Shown here piece after piece: positions 33,422-41,703 of a DNA stretch of 64,000 nt. Source of the stretch: Nitrososphaerota archaeon. GTDB taxonomy: Archaea; Thermoproteota; Nitrososphaeria; Nitrososphaerales; Nitrosopumilaceae. The notes under the pieces were generated by a model. That model ran no database searches. It saw only the letters and a list, made by a program, of their open reading frames with translations, and was not told where the DNA came from. The translations under genes and the position numbers were made by a program. The stretch lies in assembly GCA_028866895.1 (NCBI GenBank), contig JAGWHF010000001.1:221915-285914 (forward strand), given 5' to 3'. How positions within the stretch are numbered: position 1 is the first letter of the stretch; the number at the start of each line of letters is the position of its first letter.

Positions 33422-34282
33422 TCAGTAGGATGACTGCGAGCCTTCCCAGGAATACTCAAATAGCCTCCGGAGCGGCTCGTTTAATGACTTTGAGTTTGAC
33501 CACATGGCAAACACGCTGTGTGATGGGTGTGTGGCATTCCTCAGGAAGAGCATTACCTCGTCGTCATCTTTTATTATGAAGCATTGGTTGTTTGTCCCCT
33601 TGTCAGGTATGACCCTTACCTTGTTTTTGTCCACTCCGTTAAGAATTTCAGGCATCCTCATTGCGGGTGAAATTATTATTCTTGCATCTGCAAGGGAGTT
33701 GAACATCATCTCGATTATCTCTGCATGATAAAATCTAGAGATATCCTTCTCGCTCCCGTAAACTGTTATCTGCTCTCTGGCGTTTCTTATCATCTCCTTT
33801 ATCTTGGAGTAAATCTGTCCAGTGCCCTCCATTGTTTGCAGCTTGTCCTGCTTTATCTCAGCGGTCTCTATTGCAAAGGTGGGAACTTCCCCCCAGAGCT
33901 GGGTGATGTTCTTTTCTTGCTTTGCAAGAATCTCAAGGTTCTCCTTTTCCGTGTTGATGAGGGTGGCCATGGCCTTCTCGATTGGCAGGGCAGTGTACCT
34001 TGTAGGAGAAGAAAGCTCTGCAGTTACCACTCCCTTGTTCTGGAGAGTGTTAAGGATGAAATATGTCTCAGTCCTTGGCATGCCAAGCGATTTGACTACC
34101 TCCGGGGCAGTCTTTGACCCGTACTTTCCTAGGTAAATGTATATCTTGGCCTGGTTCTGCGTGAGTCCGAACTTGACAAGCTCGGATTTTATCCTCTCAA
34201 GCTTTACCTTGTACTCGTAAAGGTTTGATCCCGACCCCGCTGCAAAAACTCCAATCTGGAGTTCACTATCAGTCTGTTTCAT
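33422..34282 (-). CDS. TrmB-family transcription regulator (bio locus)
   Basis: A 286-residue protein. Residues about 30-95 make the TrmB winged helix (LVKFGLTQNQAKIYIYLGKYG, then PRTETYFILNTLQNKGVV), followed by a coiled coil and a PLD-like sensor region with YGSEKDISRFYH. It is paralogous to the protein at 51146 throughout its length. It lies between bioA and the divergent bioD, so control of biotin genes is plausible. Confidence 0.82.
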   Translation of the reverse strand: MKQTDSELQIGVFAAGSGSNLYEYKVKLERIKSELVKFGLTQNQAKIYIYLGKYGSKTAPEVVKSLGMPRTETYFILNTLQNKGVVTAELSSPTRYTALPIEKAMATLINTEKENLEILAKQEKNITQLWGEVPTFAIETAEIKQDKLQTMEGTGQIYSKIKEMIRNAREQITVYGSEKDISRFYHAEIIEMMFNSLADARIIISPAMRMPEILNGVDKNKVRVIPDKGTNNQCFIIKDDDEVMLFLRNATHPSHSVFAMWSNSKSLNEPLRRLFEYSWEGSQSSY

Positions 34283-34421
34283 TCTCCCAACCCAGAACAG
34301 ACCTAGTCAACCAAGACCTATTATGGATTTGGGGGCAGACTGCGTCACATGGCGTCAAAATCCGTGCCCACGTACAGGTCTTCCCCGTTTGGTTCTTAAA
34401 TGTGGCTCGTGATGATCATGT

Positions 34422-35114
34422 GTGAAATCGTATTTTCTTACTGGTACTGACACGGGAGTGGGAAAGACTACGATTACAGCAGCGCTGGCCTTCTCCCTTA
34501 GGAGGAGAGGAATTGACGTCGGGGTCATGAAGCCTCTAGCTACTGGGGATTTCTCAGGTAAGGGCTTCAAGTCGGAAGACGTGGCACTGCTACACGCTGC
34601 AGCCGGCGTGATGGATGCCGAAGACGTCATCAACCCCATCTTCTTGCCAGTGCCTGCCTCGCCTTATGATGCTTCCAAGATCTTGAATGTCGGAATTGAC
34701 ATGGATGTTGTTTTTGAAAGGTTCAAGCTTCTAATGCAATCACATCAAATGGTACTTGTAGAAGGGATAGGAGGTATCATGACTCCAATTACACGGAATT
34801 TTTTTGTGGCCGACATGATCCAGAGGATGGAGATTGAAACGATAATAGTGACACGTTCTACGCTTGGAACTCTAAACCACACCGTAATGACTGCTGAAAT
34901 GTGCAAGAAATATGGAATCCAGGTCAAGGGATTGGTGGTAAATGCTTTTGGAGAAAAGGGGGGGCCGGAGGAAAAGAATGCGGCCGAGACGTTGGGAGAG
35001 GTAACCGGCCTTGAGGTTTTGGGCAGGATTCCTTTTGTTAGGGATTATGGAAATACTGAATTGATGGCCGACACTGTTGAGGAAAACCTTAACCTCGATA
35101 AACTCATATCCTAA
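34422..35114 (+). CDS. bioD: dethiobiotin synthetase
   Basis: A 230-residue P-loop enzyme that closes the ureido ring using CO2 and ATP. The loop is TGTDTGVGKTTITAA at the N-terminus, with the VMKPLATG lysine and VEGIGGIMTPI downstream. GTG start; a TATA-like TTCTTAAAT sits about 23-31 bases upstream. With bioA, bioB and bioF this gives the complete late biotin pathway; the source of the pimeloyl group is not in the window. Confidence 0.95.
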   Translation: MKSYFLTGTDTGVGKTTITAALAFSLRRRGIDVGVMKPLATGDFSGKGFKSEDVALLHAAAGVMDAEDVINPIFLPVPASPYDASKILNVGIDMDVVFERFKLLMQSHQMVLVEGIGGIMTPITRNFFVADMIQRMEIETIIVTRSTLGTLNHTVMTAEMCKKYGIQVKGLVVNAFGEKGGPEEKNAAETLGEVTGLEVLGRIPFVRDYGNTELMADTVEENLNLDKLIS

Positions 35115-35646
35115 AGATCTTAAGCTTCGAGTGCTTCTTTCCTGAAGTGAAGGCTATCAGGTCGTTTATTATTTCCGAGAAACTGAAATCTTCCTTGGCA
35201 AGCGAGTACACCTTGACATCAACAGGTATGGGCTTGTCTACTACCAGCCATATGTTGTCTGATTTTGGCTGGATTTTTTTCAACTTGCCTATGCTCTCCC
35301 TTATTGCATCAATCTCGGTGGTCTTTGGGAAGGAAATGATGACTGCCTCCTCAGGGTTGGAGGAAAGCGTTCTAGTGTCGGGTACTGCAACATCGATATC
35401 CACTGACTGGAATGATATTTTCCGCTGGCTTGGAATCATCGCGATCGTCAGGAGATAGTGGATAAGTCCCTCTGCGAGGGTTCCAAGGGCCGAGTTTTTT
35501 TCTCCCTCTATCTTGTCCAGGCTTGACCGACATTGGGAAAAGATTGTGTTGATTGTTTCTGCACTCTCTCCCTGTGCAATATCTGAAAGTATCTTCTTTT
35601 CTTGATAGTCTGAGATTGCCTTATAGAGTACGTCCTTTATCTCCAA
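35104..35646 (-). CDS. hypothetical protein, 180 aa, possible nuclease-like fold
   Basis: Not recognised. Residues about 50-115 have a pattern reminiscent of PD-(D/E)xK nucleases: a helix with Glu (LGTLAEGLIHYLLT), a strand with Asp (VDIDVAVPD) and a strand ending in Lys (AVIISFPKT). This is only a pattern and the metal residues are not certain. Its end overlaps that of bioD (convergent). It is the last gene of a minus-strand cluster that leads back to pilin-like genes. Confidence 0.5.
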   Translation of the reverse strand: MEIKDVLYKAISDYQEKKILSDIAQGESAETINTIFSQCRSSLDKIEGEKNSALGTLAEGLIHYLLTIAMIPSQRKISFQSVDIDVAVPDTRTLSSNPEEAVIISFPKTTEIDAIRESIGKLKKIQPKSDNIWLVVDKPIPVDVKVYSLAKEDFSFSEIINDLIAFTSGKKHSKLKIFRI

Positions 35647-35804
35647 GATCTTGCCTTGTTCCGGTGTGTAATTAAAAGATAGTTACAAAAACCATTTCCA
35701 TACGGTGCCTGTTTTGGCTGATGGGAGGACACAAGATCCTTTTTTCCACTACTGGCTTCACAGATTTAAAAAGCCGGTTCTCAGGGGCGATACTGTATAG
35801 TTCT

Positions 35805-36071
35805 CTAGCTTGAGGGACGGTTTATCCTTTCTGCAAGTGTTAATTTTGCATTGGCGATATCCCATAGTGCATTTTCGATGCGCGCAAGGTGTTCGTTTAT
35901 GCCCTTGACATCGTTCTTGAGGGACCTGAGCTTGATTGCCTCTACTTCCAATGTAATGTCTGAAAGGCATTCGGTAAATGCCTCGGAAAAGGAGACTCCT
36001 TTTTGGTTCACGGCAAGATCACGTGCCATTTCTCTATCGTATGAGAGGGTTGTGAGGTATAAAAGTACCAT
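35805..36071 (-). CDS. hypothetical helical protein, 88 aa
   Basis: A mostly helical, charged protein with a coiled-coil-like stretch (residues about 40-75). No family recognised. It belongs to the minus-strand group 35104-40599 beside the pilus genes. Confidence 0.5.
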   Translation of the reverse strand: MVLLYLTTLSYDREMARDLAVNQKGVSFSEAFTECLSDITLEVEAIKLRSLKNDVKGINEHLARIENALWDIANAKLTLAERINRPSS

Positions 36072-36145
36072 CTGCCAATTCTGGAAACAAGAATCCGTTT
36101 TTCATGCGTGTTTCCCCTTTTTTGGGAAATGGTTTCCAGTTTTTT

Positions 36146-36955
36146 CTAATCTAAGAATCTTCGAAAACTATCAAACTCGCTTGGAGTAAGATCGCTGCGT
36201 CCCCTTGAATCTGACATCTTCCTCATCTTCTCAAACTTGTCTGCAAGGAGTGAGAGATCTATTGGGAGGCCTGTCTCCTCGTTTTTTAATTCCACATAGT
36301 ATTTCACACGTTCTTCGAACTTTGCCGGCGGGATTTCCTTTATCAGGACCTCACCTGTGGCGATGATCTTGGCCATGCGCTCCCTCTCCCTTTGCTCTAG
36401 GTCTCGCTTTTCTTCCTCGATGGATTGTTTGTGCATCTCGTAACCATTCTTGATGTCTTTTAGCTGGGTTTCCAATTTTGTCAGGACGTCGTTGACGACG
36501 CCATAAGCTACTTGGTCTCGTTCCTGCTTCGGTTGCTTATCTGGGGAAGAGTTTGTTTGTTGCAATTCAGGCGGCATTTGTGATTCTTCTGCAACGATCT
36601 TTACCGGTATCGCCTTTTGAGGTTTTTTTGTCACAAGGCCAAATGTTGCAAGGCCCATCCCTGTAAAGACTCCGCAAATAAGCAGGTACTGGAAAACTGT
36701 TATCACAAGATGCAGGGGAGGGTATCCCATCTCGCGCAGCATGTTAACGCCGCTTACCGTATTTCCCCCGGTCATAGAGGTGACAAAGGAATGCGCCCAC
36801 TGGCTGATATACTGCGGTCCGTAATAATAGGATGGTATGGATACTAGGGCAAGCAGTGCTCCTCCCACTACAAGAACAGGCCTCATAATGTATTCGAGAA
36901 GGCGAAAATAGATATTCACTTGTTTGTAATACCAAATGACATATTCGTGAGGCAT
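36146..36955 (-). CDS. two-span membrane protein with coiled coil
   Basis: A 269-residue protein. Two hydrophobic helices (about 25-43 and 85-108) are followed by a cytoplasmic region with a long charged coiled coil (about 150-200, rich in Glu and Arg) and a short C-terminal helical part. A start at the ATG at 36886 (dropping 23 residues) is equally possible and has a better-spaced AT-rich box. Unrecognised; the build is that of an anchor or scaffold protein and it sits in the pilus region. Confidence 0.6.
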   Translation of the reverse strand: MPHEYVIWYYKQVNIYFRLLEYIMRPVLVVGGALLALVSIPSYYYGPQYISQWAHSFVTSMTGGNTVSGVNMLREMGYPPLHLVITVFQYLLICGVFTGMGLATFGLVTKKPQKAIPVKIVAEESQMPPELQQTNSSPDKQPKQERDQVAYGVVNDVLTKLETQLKDIKNGYEMHKQSIEEEKRDLEQRERERMAKIIATGEVLIKEIPPAKFEERVKYYVELKNEETGLPIDLSLLADKFEKMRKMSDSRGRSDLTPSEFDSFRRFLD

Positions 36956-37079
36956 GCGTAGTGTCCGATAATGATGCCTTCACGTAAGGTCTTGGTAAGA
37001 TTTGTTTCATTCCTGCTTTGGACCTATTCTAGGGTTGAATTTTTCCCATTGCGTCTCTAAGAGACTGCATGGTAATCGG

Positions 37080-37616
37080 TCAGGCGGCGATTTCTTGAAT
37101 CGGCTCTGCCTCAACCCTGAATGTGGATTTGTGAGAGAACCGTGTTGGGGTGGATGCAGACTTCATGAAGGCCACGTCTAGAACCAAGTCTCTTCCCAGA
37201 AATGCTGTACAGGACAAATCCTTCCTGACACCCTTTGAGACAAGGTCGTCTATTGAGGCCTTGATCTTTTCAATCTTCTCCATCCTCAATTTTGTATCCT
37301 CTAGCGCCTTGAAATAGATTTCAAGCTCGCCCTTCAGGCCAATCCCGTCGTAAACGAACATTCCATCAAGGTCGTGCCAGTTTCCCTTCAGTTCTTTCTT
37401 CTTTACCGTCTTTCTTTTCTTGGGGTCTGTCGCGTCTGTGATTTTGCTTCTAAGATCATTTAGGTCTGATTCACTGGAACCCTCGTTTGACCTGAGCTTC
37501 TCCCCAATTATTCTCGCGTAGTCATCTGATCTCTTTTTCAATTCATCCATGTCTTTTTTCAGTGAGGACTGGAAGGTCAGGATATTCCGAAATGAGGTGG
37601 CTTTTCCTTCATCCAT
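37080..37616 (-). CDS. hypothetical protein, 178 aa
   Basis: A charged, helical N-terminal half (coiled-coil-like to about residue 60) followed by a mixed region with WHDLDGMFVYDGIG and a C-terminal beta-rich part. No signal or membrane segment. Unrecognised. It starts six bases after the stop of the next upstream gene, so the two are in one operon. Confidence 0.55.
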   Translation of the reverse strand: MDEGKATSFRNILTFQSSLKKDMDELKKRSDDYARIIGEKLRSNEGSSESDLNDLRSKITDATDPKKRKTVKKKELKGNWHDLDGMFVYDGIGLKGELEIYFKALEDTKLRMEKIEKIKASIDDLVSKGVRKDLSCTAFLGRDLVLDVAFMKSASTPTRFSHKSTFRVEAEPIQEIAA

Positions 37617-37622
37617 GTAGTA

Positions 37623-38114
37623 TCACCCAATCCTCTCGAGGTGGACTGTTCCGTTTCCAACTAGCATCTCCTCTGATTTTGATTCTGGGAGCCGTTTTAG
37701 CGCCTTTGTACTATCGCGCAGGAATGATATCTTCTTGCTCTTTGAGATTCTCTCTTGTCTCGTCAGGGTTATTACGCGGGGTATTGCATACTGCAGGACG
37801 GCTGATGCCTCGTCGATTGAGAGCTGGTCAAACCTCTTTTGCTCTGACTTGTTATTTGGATTTATGATTATGATGTCAAGAACAGGAGTTAGAGTAGCCC
37901 TGGAATTCTGAGGCAAGTTCAACATTTTTGGGTCCAAATCGATGGAAAAACCAAGATATGAGGTGATGATTTTGAGGGAGTTGTAGAGGTCGTCAGTCAC
38001 GTTTGTCTTTTCCTTCTCTAACTCGTAAACCTGAACTGCCTCATCGACAAGCTCCTCCATGGCCTTTACAGCAGAGGCTAGGCTATCGTCAGTAACGCCC
38101 GGTTCTGCAGCCAT
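37623..38114 (-). CDS. hypothetical protein, 163 aa
   Basis: Unrecognised soluble protein. The first 60 residues are helical and acidic, and the second half alternates strands and basic helices (LTRQERISKSKKISFLRDSTKALKRL). It is first in a tight pair with the 178-residue gene, and belongs to the minus-strand group next to the pilin genes. Confidence 0.55.
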   Translation of the reverse strand: MAAEPGVTDDSLASAVKAMEELVDEAVQVYELEKEKTNVTDDLYNSLKIITSYLGFSIDLDPKMLNLPQNSRATLTPVLDIIIINPNNKSEQKRFDQLSIDEASAVLQYAIPRVITLTRQERISKSKKISFLRDSTKALKRLPESKSEEMLVGNGTVHLERIG

Positions 38115-38242
38115 ATACAGTAAATGGTCGATTTTGCATAAAGAAGATGTGTATGTATCTTCAAGTTACAATCAGTGATTGGTTTTATGAAGGATTTGAA
38201 ATATTGTGGCTCCGGTCTAGTTTAAACGCCTTCAGAGTGCTG

Positions 38243-39553
38243 TCATTGGCAGAGAAATCCCACGAAGGGAATGTTTTGCCCATACATGACGGTGTTTCCA
38301 GTCTGTGGATTTACAAATTTGCCAAACATGAGGAGAAAGGCATCGTATCCGTGCCCAGTCGTGCAAGATCCTGTTAAACCTGTGCTGCTCGGACTACCTG
38401 CTGCAAAGTATATGGTGGCAGTTCCGCCACCATGTGGTATGTCTACGCAATAATCTCCAGTACCTCCACAATATGCGTTAGCAGTTATGGGGGTGGAAAG
38501 GTTTACCGAGTTTATAATATAATATGGATTAATGTGAAGAGCGTCAGACTTTGTATCCTGAGCCCAGAAAAAAGTCTGGGCTGATATGTAAAAATCACTT
38601 GTCGCATTATTGTTTGTGATTGTTACTGCAAAGGCCGGTGGGTTTGTACTTGGGACAAGCCATCCTTTCTGCCACGTGCCACCTTCCGTAAACTGGAAAT
38701 TGGTATAATTCATTGTCAGCGTTCCGGCATACACAGCATAGTTGCTTGTACTCAAATTTACCACGGTCACGGTAGCCGTAGCCTTTACGGTCTGCGGATA
38801 TCCATTTTCTAGCGGGGATGTGTCCTTGTAAGTACAGGTGTCACCGCCGGTACCTGAGACCTTGACATTCCATGTAAAGACTGCCGTGCTTCCGGGTGCT
38901 AACATGTCATATTTTGCCGGGCTCACGGGGCCTGCCATGCATCGGGCAAGGTCGGAGCCGGTATAGGTGGGATTTGGTAGTGGAGAAGGAACAATGTTGG
39001 TCAGCATTCCTGTGCTGTTGTTTGTTACTACCATTGTAAGAGTAGTGTTAAACCCTCCTGCCACTGTTGCAGGAAGGAACATCATCTGTATGTTTAGGGG
39101 TTCTGAACTTGCAGAGTTTATCGTGAATTCCTGGCTGCCACCTCTGGAGGTGACAAGTTTTACATTGTAGGAATCTGATGGGTTGATTGTGACTGGGATT
39201 TTCTGGCCTAGGTTTGTCAATACTCCTCCTGGCGAGACAAAATCATTTGCCGGAACATAGCTTTCCACCCAGTCGGTCGCACTTGTATTTTGTACCCATA
39301 CCTTTGTGAACTGGATTGGAAGGCCGCCGTTGTTTTCAAGCGTTACGTTCAGGTTGCCGTTCGGGACGGTAACACTGGAAATCCGAAAATTTTCCTTGTT
39401 TGCATCCGTCAACTGCTGATTCTTGACAAGTACCGACTGGTTGAAGTTGTTTAGTATTCCCATGCTATATGTGATGTAGGTTATGGTCGTTGTAAGTGCG
39501 ATTATCGCAAAGACCATTCCGACCACCGTTGCAATCCCCCTCCTTGACTTCAT
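38243..39553 (-). CDS. large type IV pilin-like protein
   Basis: A 436-residue secreted protein with an archaeal class III signal: KSRRG before IATVVGMVFAIIALTTTITYI, so cleavage is expected after the Gly near residue 6 and the hydrophobic segment would form the filament core. The remainder is beta-rich with many Asn-x-Thr/Ser sequons (surface glycosylation likely). Larger than most pilins; it may be a tip or minor adhesive pilin. Overlaps the next upstream pilin-like gene by four bases. Confidence 0.75.
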   Translation of the reverse strand: MKSRRGIATVVGMVFAIIALTTTITYITYSMGILNNFNQSVLVKNQQLTDANKENFRISSVTVPNGNLNVTLENNGGLPIQFTKVWVQNTSATDWVESYVPANDFVSPGGVLTNLGQKIPVTINPSDSYNVKLVTSRGGSQEFTINSASSEPLNIQMMFLPATVAGGFNTTLTMVVTNNSTGMLTNIVPSPLPNPTYTGSDLARCMAGPVSPAKYDMLAPGSTAVFTWNVKVSGTGGDTCTYKDTSPLENGYPQTVKATATVTVVNLSTSNYAVYAGTLTMNYTNFQFTEGGTWQKGWLVPSTNPPAFAVTITNNNATSDFYISAQTFFWAQDTKSDALHINPYYIINSVNLSTPITANAYCGGTGDYCVDIPHGGGTATIYFAAGSPSSTGLTGSCTTGHGYDAFLLMFGKFVNPQTGNTVMYGQNIPFVGFLCQ

Positions 39554-40023
39554 GGGGGTGCGGCCTCCGTGGTATATATGGAATTTCTGGCGGTTGTAAC
39601 TGTAATTGTATCAGGACTGTCACTCTGCCATGTCGTACCTGTCGGGAGCTGTGCCGCCACCGTATAGGATTGGCTTGGAAGCAGGTTGACAGGAAGCGTG
39701 GTATTCATTGCATAGTTTTGTATGGCCGTACCGTTTACAATCACATTCTCTACGGTAATTCCTACAGTTCCCGTGTTTGTCATAGTCACATTTATGACAT
39801 TGTCGCCATTGGTGGTATTGCAGCTATGGCAGAAGATCACATTTTCAATGTTCAGACTTTCAGTGATCTTGTTTGTGTCATTTGAGGCAGTAGTGGACAG
39901 CGCAATCTCAAATACTTTGAGGTTTCCATTAGACCAGGCGACAAGGGAACTGCCTAGCACGGCCACTGTGGAGAGCATCAGCGCAGTAGTGACGACAGTT
40001 GTAAGCCCTCTTCTTCGAGTCAT
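39550..40023 (-). CDS. type IV pilin-like protein
   Basis: I start at the ATG at 40023 (157 residues) because it places RRRG directly before LTTVVTTALMLSTVAVLGSS, the expected prepilin signal; a start at 40071 would add 16 unlikely residues. The mature part is beta-rich with Asn-x-Thr sequons. Its stop overlaps the larger pilin gene downstream, so both should be made together. Confidence 0.72.
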   Translation of the reverse strand: MTRRRGLTTVVTTALMLSTVAVLGSSLVAWSNGNLKVFEIALSTTASNDTNKITESLNIENVIFCHSCNTTNGDNVINVTMTNTGTVGITVENVIVNGTAIQNYAMNTTLPVNLLPSQSYTVAAQLPTGTTWQSDSPDTITVTTARNSIYTTEAAPP

Positions 40024-40074
40024 TCTTCCCTTTGGCAGACAGTTTTTATGAGATCTGTTTATGCCCGCCATCTC

Positions 40075-40599
40075 CTAAACAGTGGGAATTTTCTGCTCTT
40101 GGATTAGGGATTCGGTGGAAACGTCGTCTGTCTGGTCTTCTATCTGGATTGTTCCGGTTTCTTGTTTTGCTTCTTCGTTGGATTCATCCCCGTTATGCTT
40201 CTCCTCGAACTTTTCAATTTGCGGTGCAAAACCGGATTGTGTGCGTCCTATTTCCGAGAGCTTGTATGCCGGACACGGTATCTGCATAGTTTTTGAGGTC
40301 ACATAAAGGAATGGGAATATCTCGCGGTAGAGGGAGTTTACGACGTACGGTATGTTTCCCTCGTCGTTTCCAAGATGTCTTGCAATCTCTTGGGCGTTCC
40401 CGAAGATGGTTGTAAACCCGTCAACCGTCAATTTTACGTTAGTAGGGTTTGAGAGGAGGAGGAACCTGTACTTTAACCGGACGTGGCTGTCCTCGCTTTC
40501 AACCTCGTCTATTGAGATCTCAATGTCATATTTTGTAAATGTACTATCGTCTTTCAGCTTTGTTGCCAAAAAAGAGTCTATCTCTACCTTCTGATGCAT
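40075..40599 (-). CDS. hypothetical protein, 174 aa
   Basis: Unrecognised, soluble protein. The first 110 residues look like a compact alpha/beta domain (DIEISIDEVESEDSHVRLKYRF and SLYREIFPFLYVTSKTMQIP); the last 50 are acidic and disordered (Glu, Asp, Gln, Thr). It is the first gene of the minus-strand group, divergent from the MoxR-type ATPase with a 93-base gap holding both promoters. Confidence 0.55.
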   Translation of the reverse strand: MHQKVEIDSFLATKLKDDSTFTKYDIEISIDEVESEDSHVRLKYRFLLLSNPTNVKLTVDGFTTIFGNAQEIARHLGNDEGNIPYVVNSLYREIFPFLYVTSKTMQIPCPAYKLSEIGRTQSGFAPQIEKFEEKHNGDESNEEAKQETGTIQIEDQTDDVSTESLIQEQKIPTV

Positions 40600-40692
40600 A
40601 TCCTATCTAGACATGGCCTCAAAACTTAACGTCCTGTCTGTAGTTTGATAGTACATATCACATGTGATTAGAATCCGTTTGGAACCCATCAT

Positions 40693-41703
40693 ATGAGCGG
40701 GATGAGGCCTGAACATGGCCAGCCTATGAAGGAAGTGAGCAACTCAAAACTCAACAACGATAATTTTACCTTAAATATACACGTATCAAAACTCAAGAAG
40801 GTAAACAGCGAGCTCTCGAAAAACTATGATGTCAAAAAGTACCTTGACCCGTCAAAATTCTCCTTCTCATCCCAGATATCGGAGCTGATTCCAAAAGACA
40901 CCCCGCCATACCTTGACAACGGGGAGCGGTACGTTGAAAGGATTGCAAGATCCCTTGCCTTTTTCAAGCAGTGCGCCCTTATCGGGCCTAGCGGCACAGG
41001 GAAGACACACATCGTGTACCTTGTGGCGGAGCTTGGCGGCCTTCCCCTCTGGGAGATAAATTGCGGCCTTCAGACATCCGTCTTTGACCTCTTTGGAAGG
41101 TATGTGGGCCTTGGCAAGGAGAACTGGATAGACGGGCTCATTACCTCCTGGTGCCGGTATGGCGGAATATTGTACCTTGATGAAGCCAACATGATGAAGC
41201 AGGATATTGCAACTAGGCTCAACCCAATTCTTGACCAGCGGGGCCACATGGTTCTGACAGAAAAGGACAACGAGATTGTCCCAAGGCACAACGACGCGTT
41301 TCTGATAATAAGCATGAACCCCGTCTCGTCAGAGTTTGCCGGGACCAAGCCCCTCAATGCAGCCATGCGAAGGAGGATGAGTGTCTGGCTCAATTTTGAC
41401 TACATGAGCGTGGGACAAAAGATAGACGAGAAGGAGATTGAACTTGTAGAAAAGAAGGCAGAGGTAAGCAGGGAAGATTCGGAGAAGATCATAAAGGTTG
41501 GGGCTGAGCTTAGAAGCCAGTACAAATCGGGAGAGCTGCCATATGGTCCGTCCGTCGGAGACCTGATAAACTGGGCCAGGCTTGTTCATGACGGTACACC
41601 CCTCAGGGATGCTGCAGAGGAAACTATAGTGGCGCTCACAAGCGACGATATCGAGGTTCAGGAAATGGTCAGAAGGATCATCCGCAAAGTTTCTGGATCT
41701 TGA
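40693..41703 (+). CDS. MoxR-type AAA+ ATPase
   Basis: A 336-residue AAA+ protein. Walker A is GPSGTGKT (98-105), Walker B ILYLDEAN (159-166), then a sensor-1-like IISMNP and an Arg-rich AAMRRRMS in the Arg-finger region. MoxR/NorQ-type ATPases act with a VWA partner to insert metal cofactors or remodel complexes. The VWA gene follows at once with a four-base overlap. Context beside pilus genes is unusual and suggests a role in filament assembly or regulation. Confidence 0.85.
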   Translation: MSGMRPEHGQPMKEVSNSKLNNDNFTLNIHVSKLKKVNSELSKNYDVKKYLDPSKFSFSSQISELIPKDTPPYLDNGERYVERIARSLAFFKQCALIGPSGTGKTHIVYLVAELGGLPLWEINCGLQTSVFDLFGRYVGLGKENWIDGLITSWCRYGGILYLDEANMMKQDIATRLNPILDQRGHMVLTEKDNEIVPRHNDAFLIISMNPVSSEFAGTKPLNAAMRRRMSVWLNFDYMSVGQKIDEKEIELVEKKAEVSREDSEKIIKVGAELRSQYKSGELPYGPSVGDLINWARLVHDGTPLRDAAEETIVALTSDDIEVQEMVRRIIRKVSGS

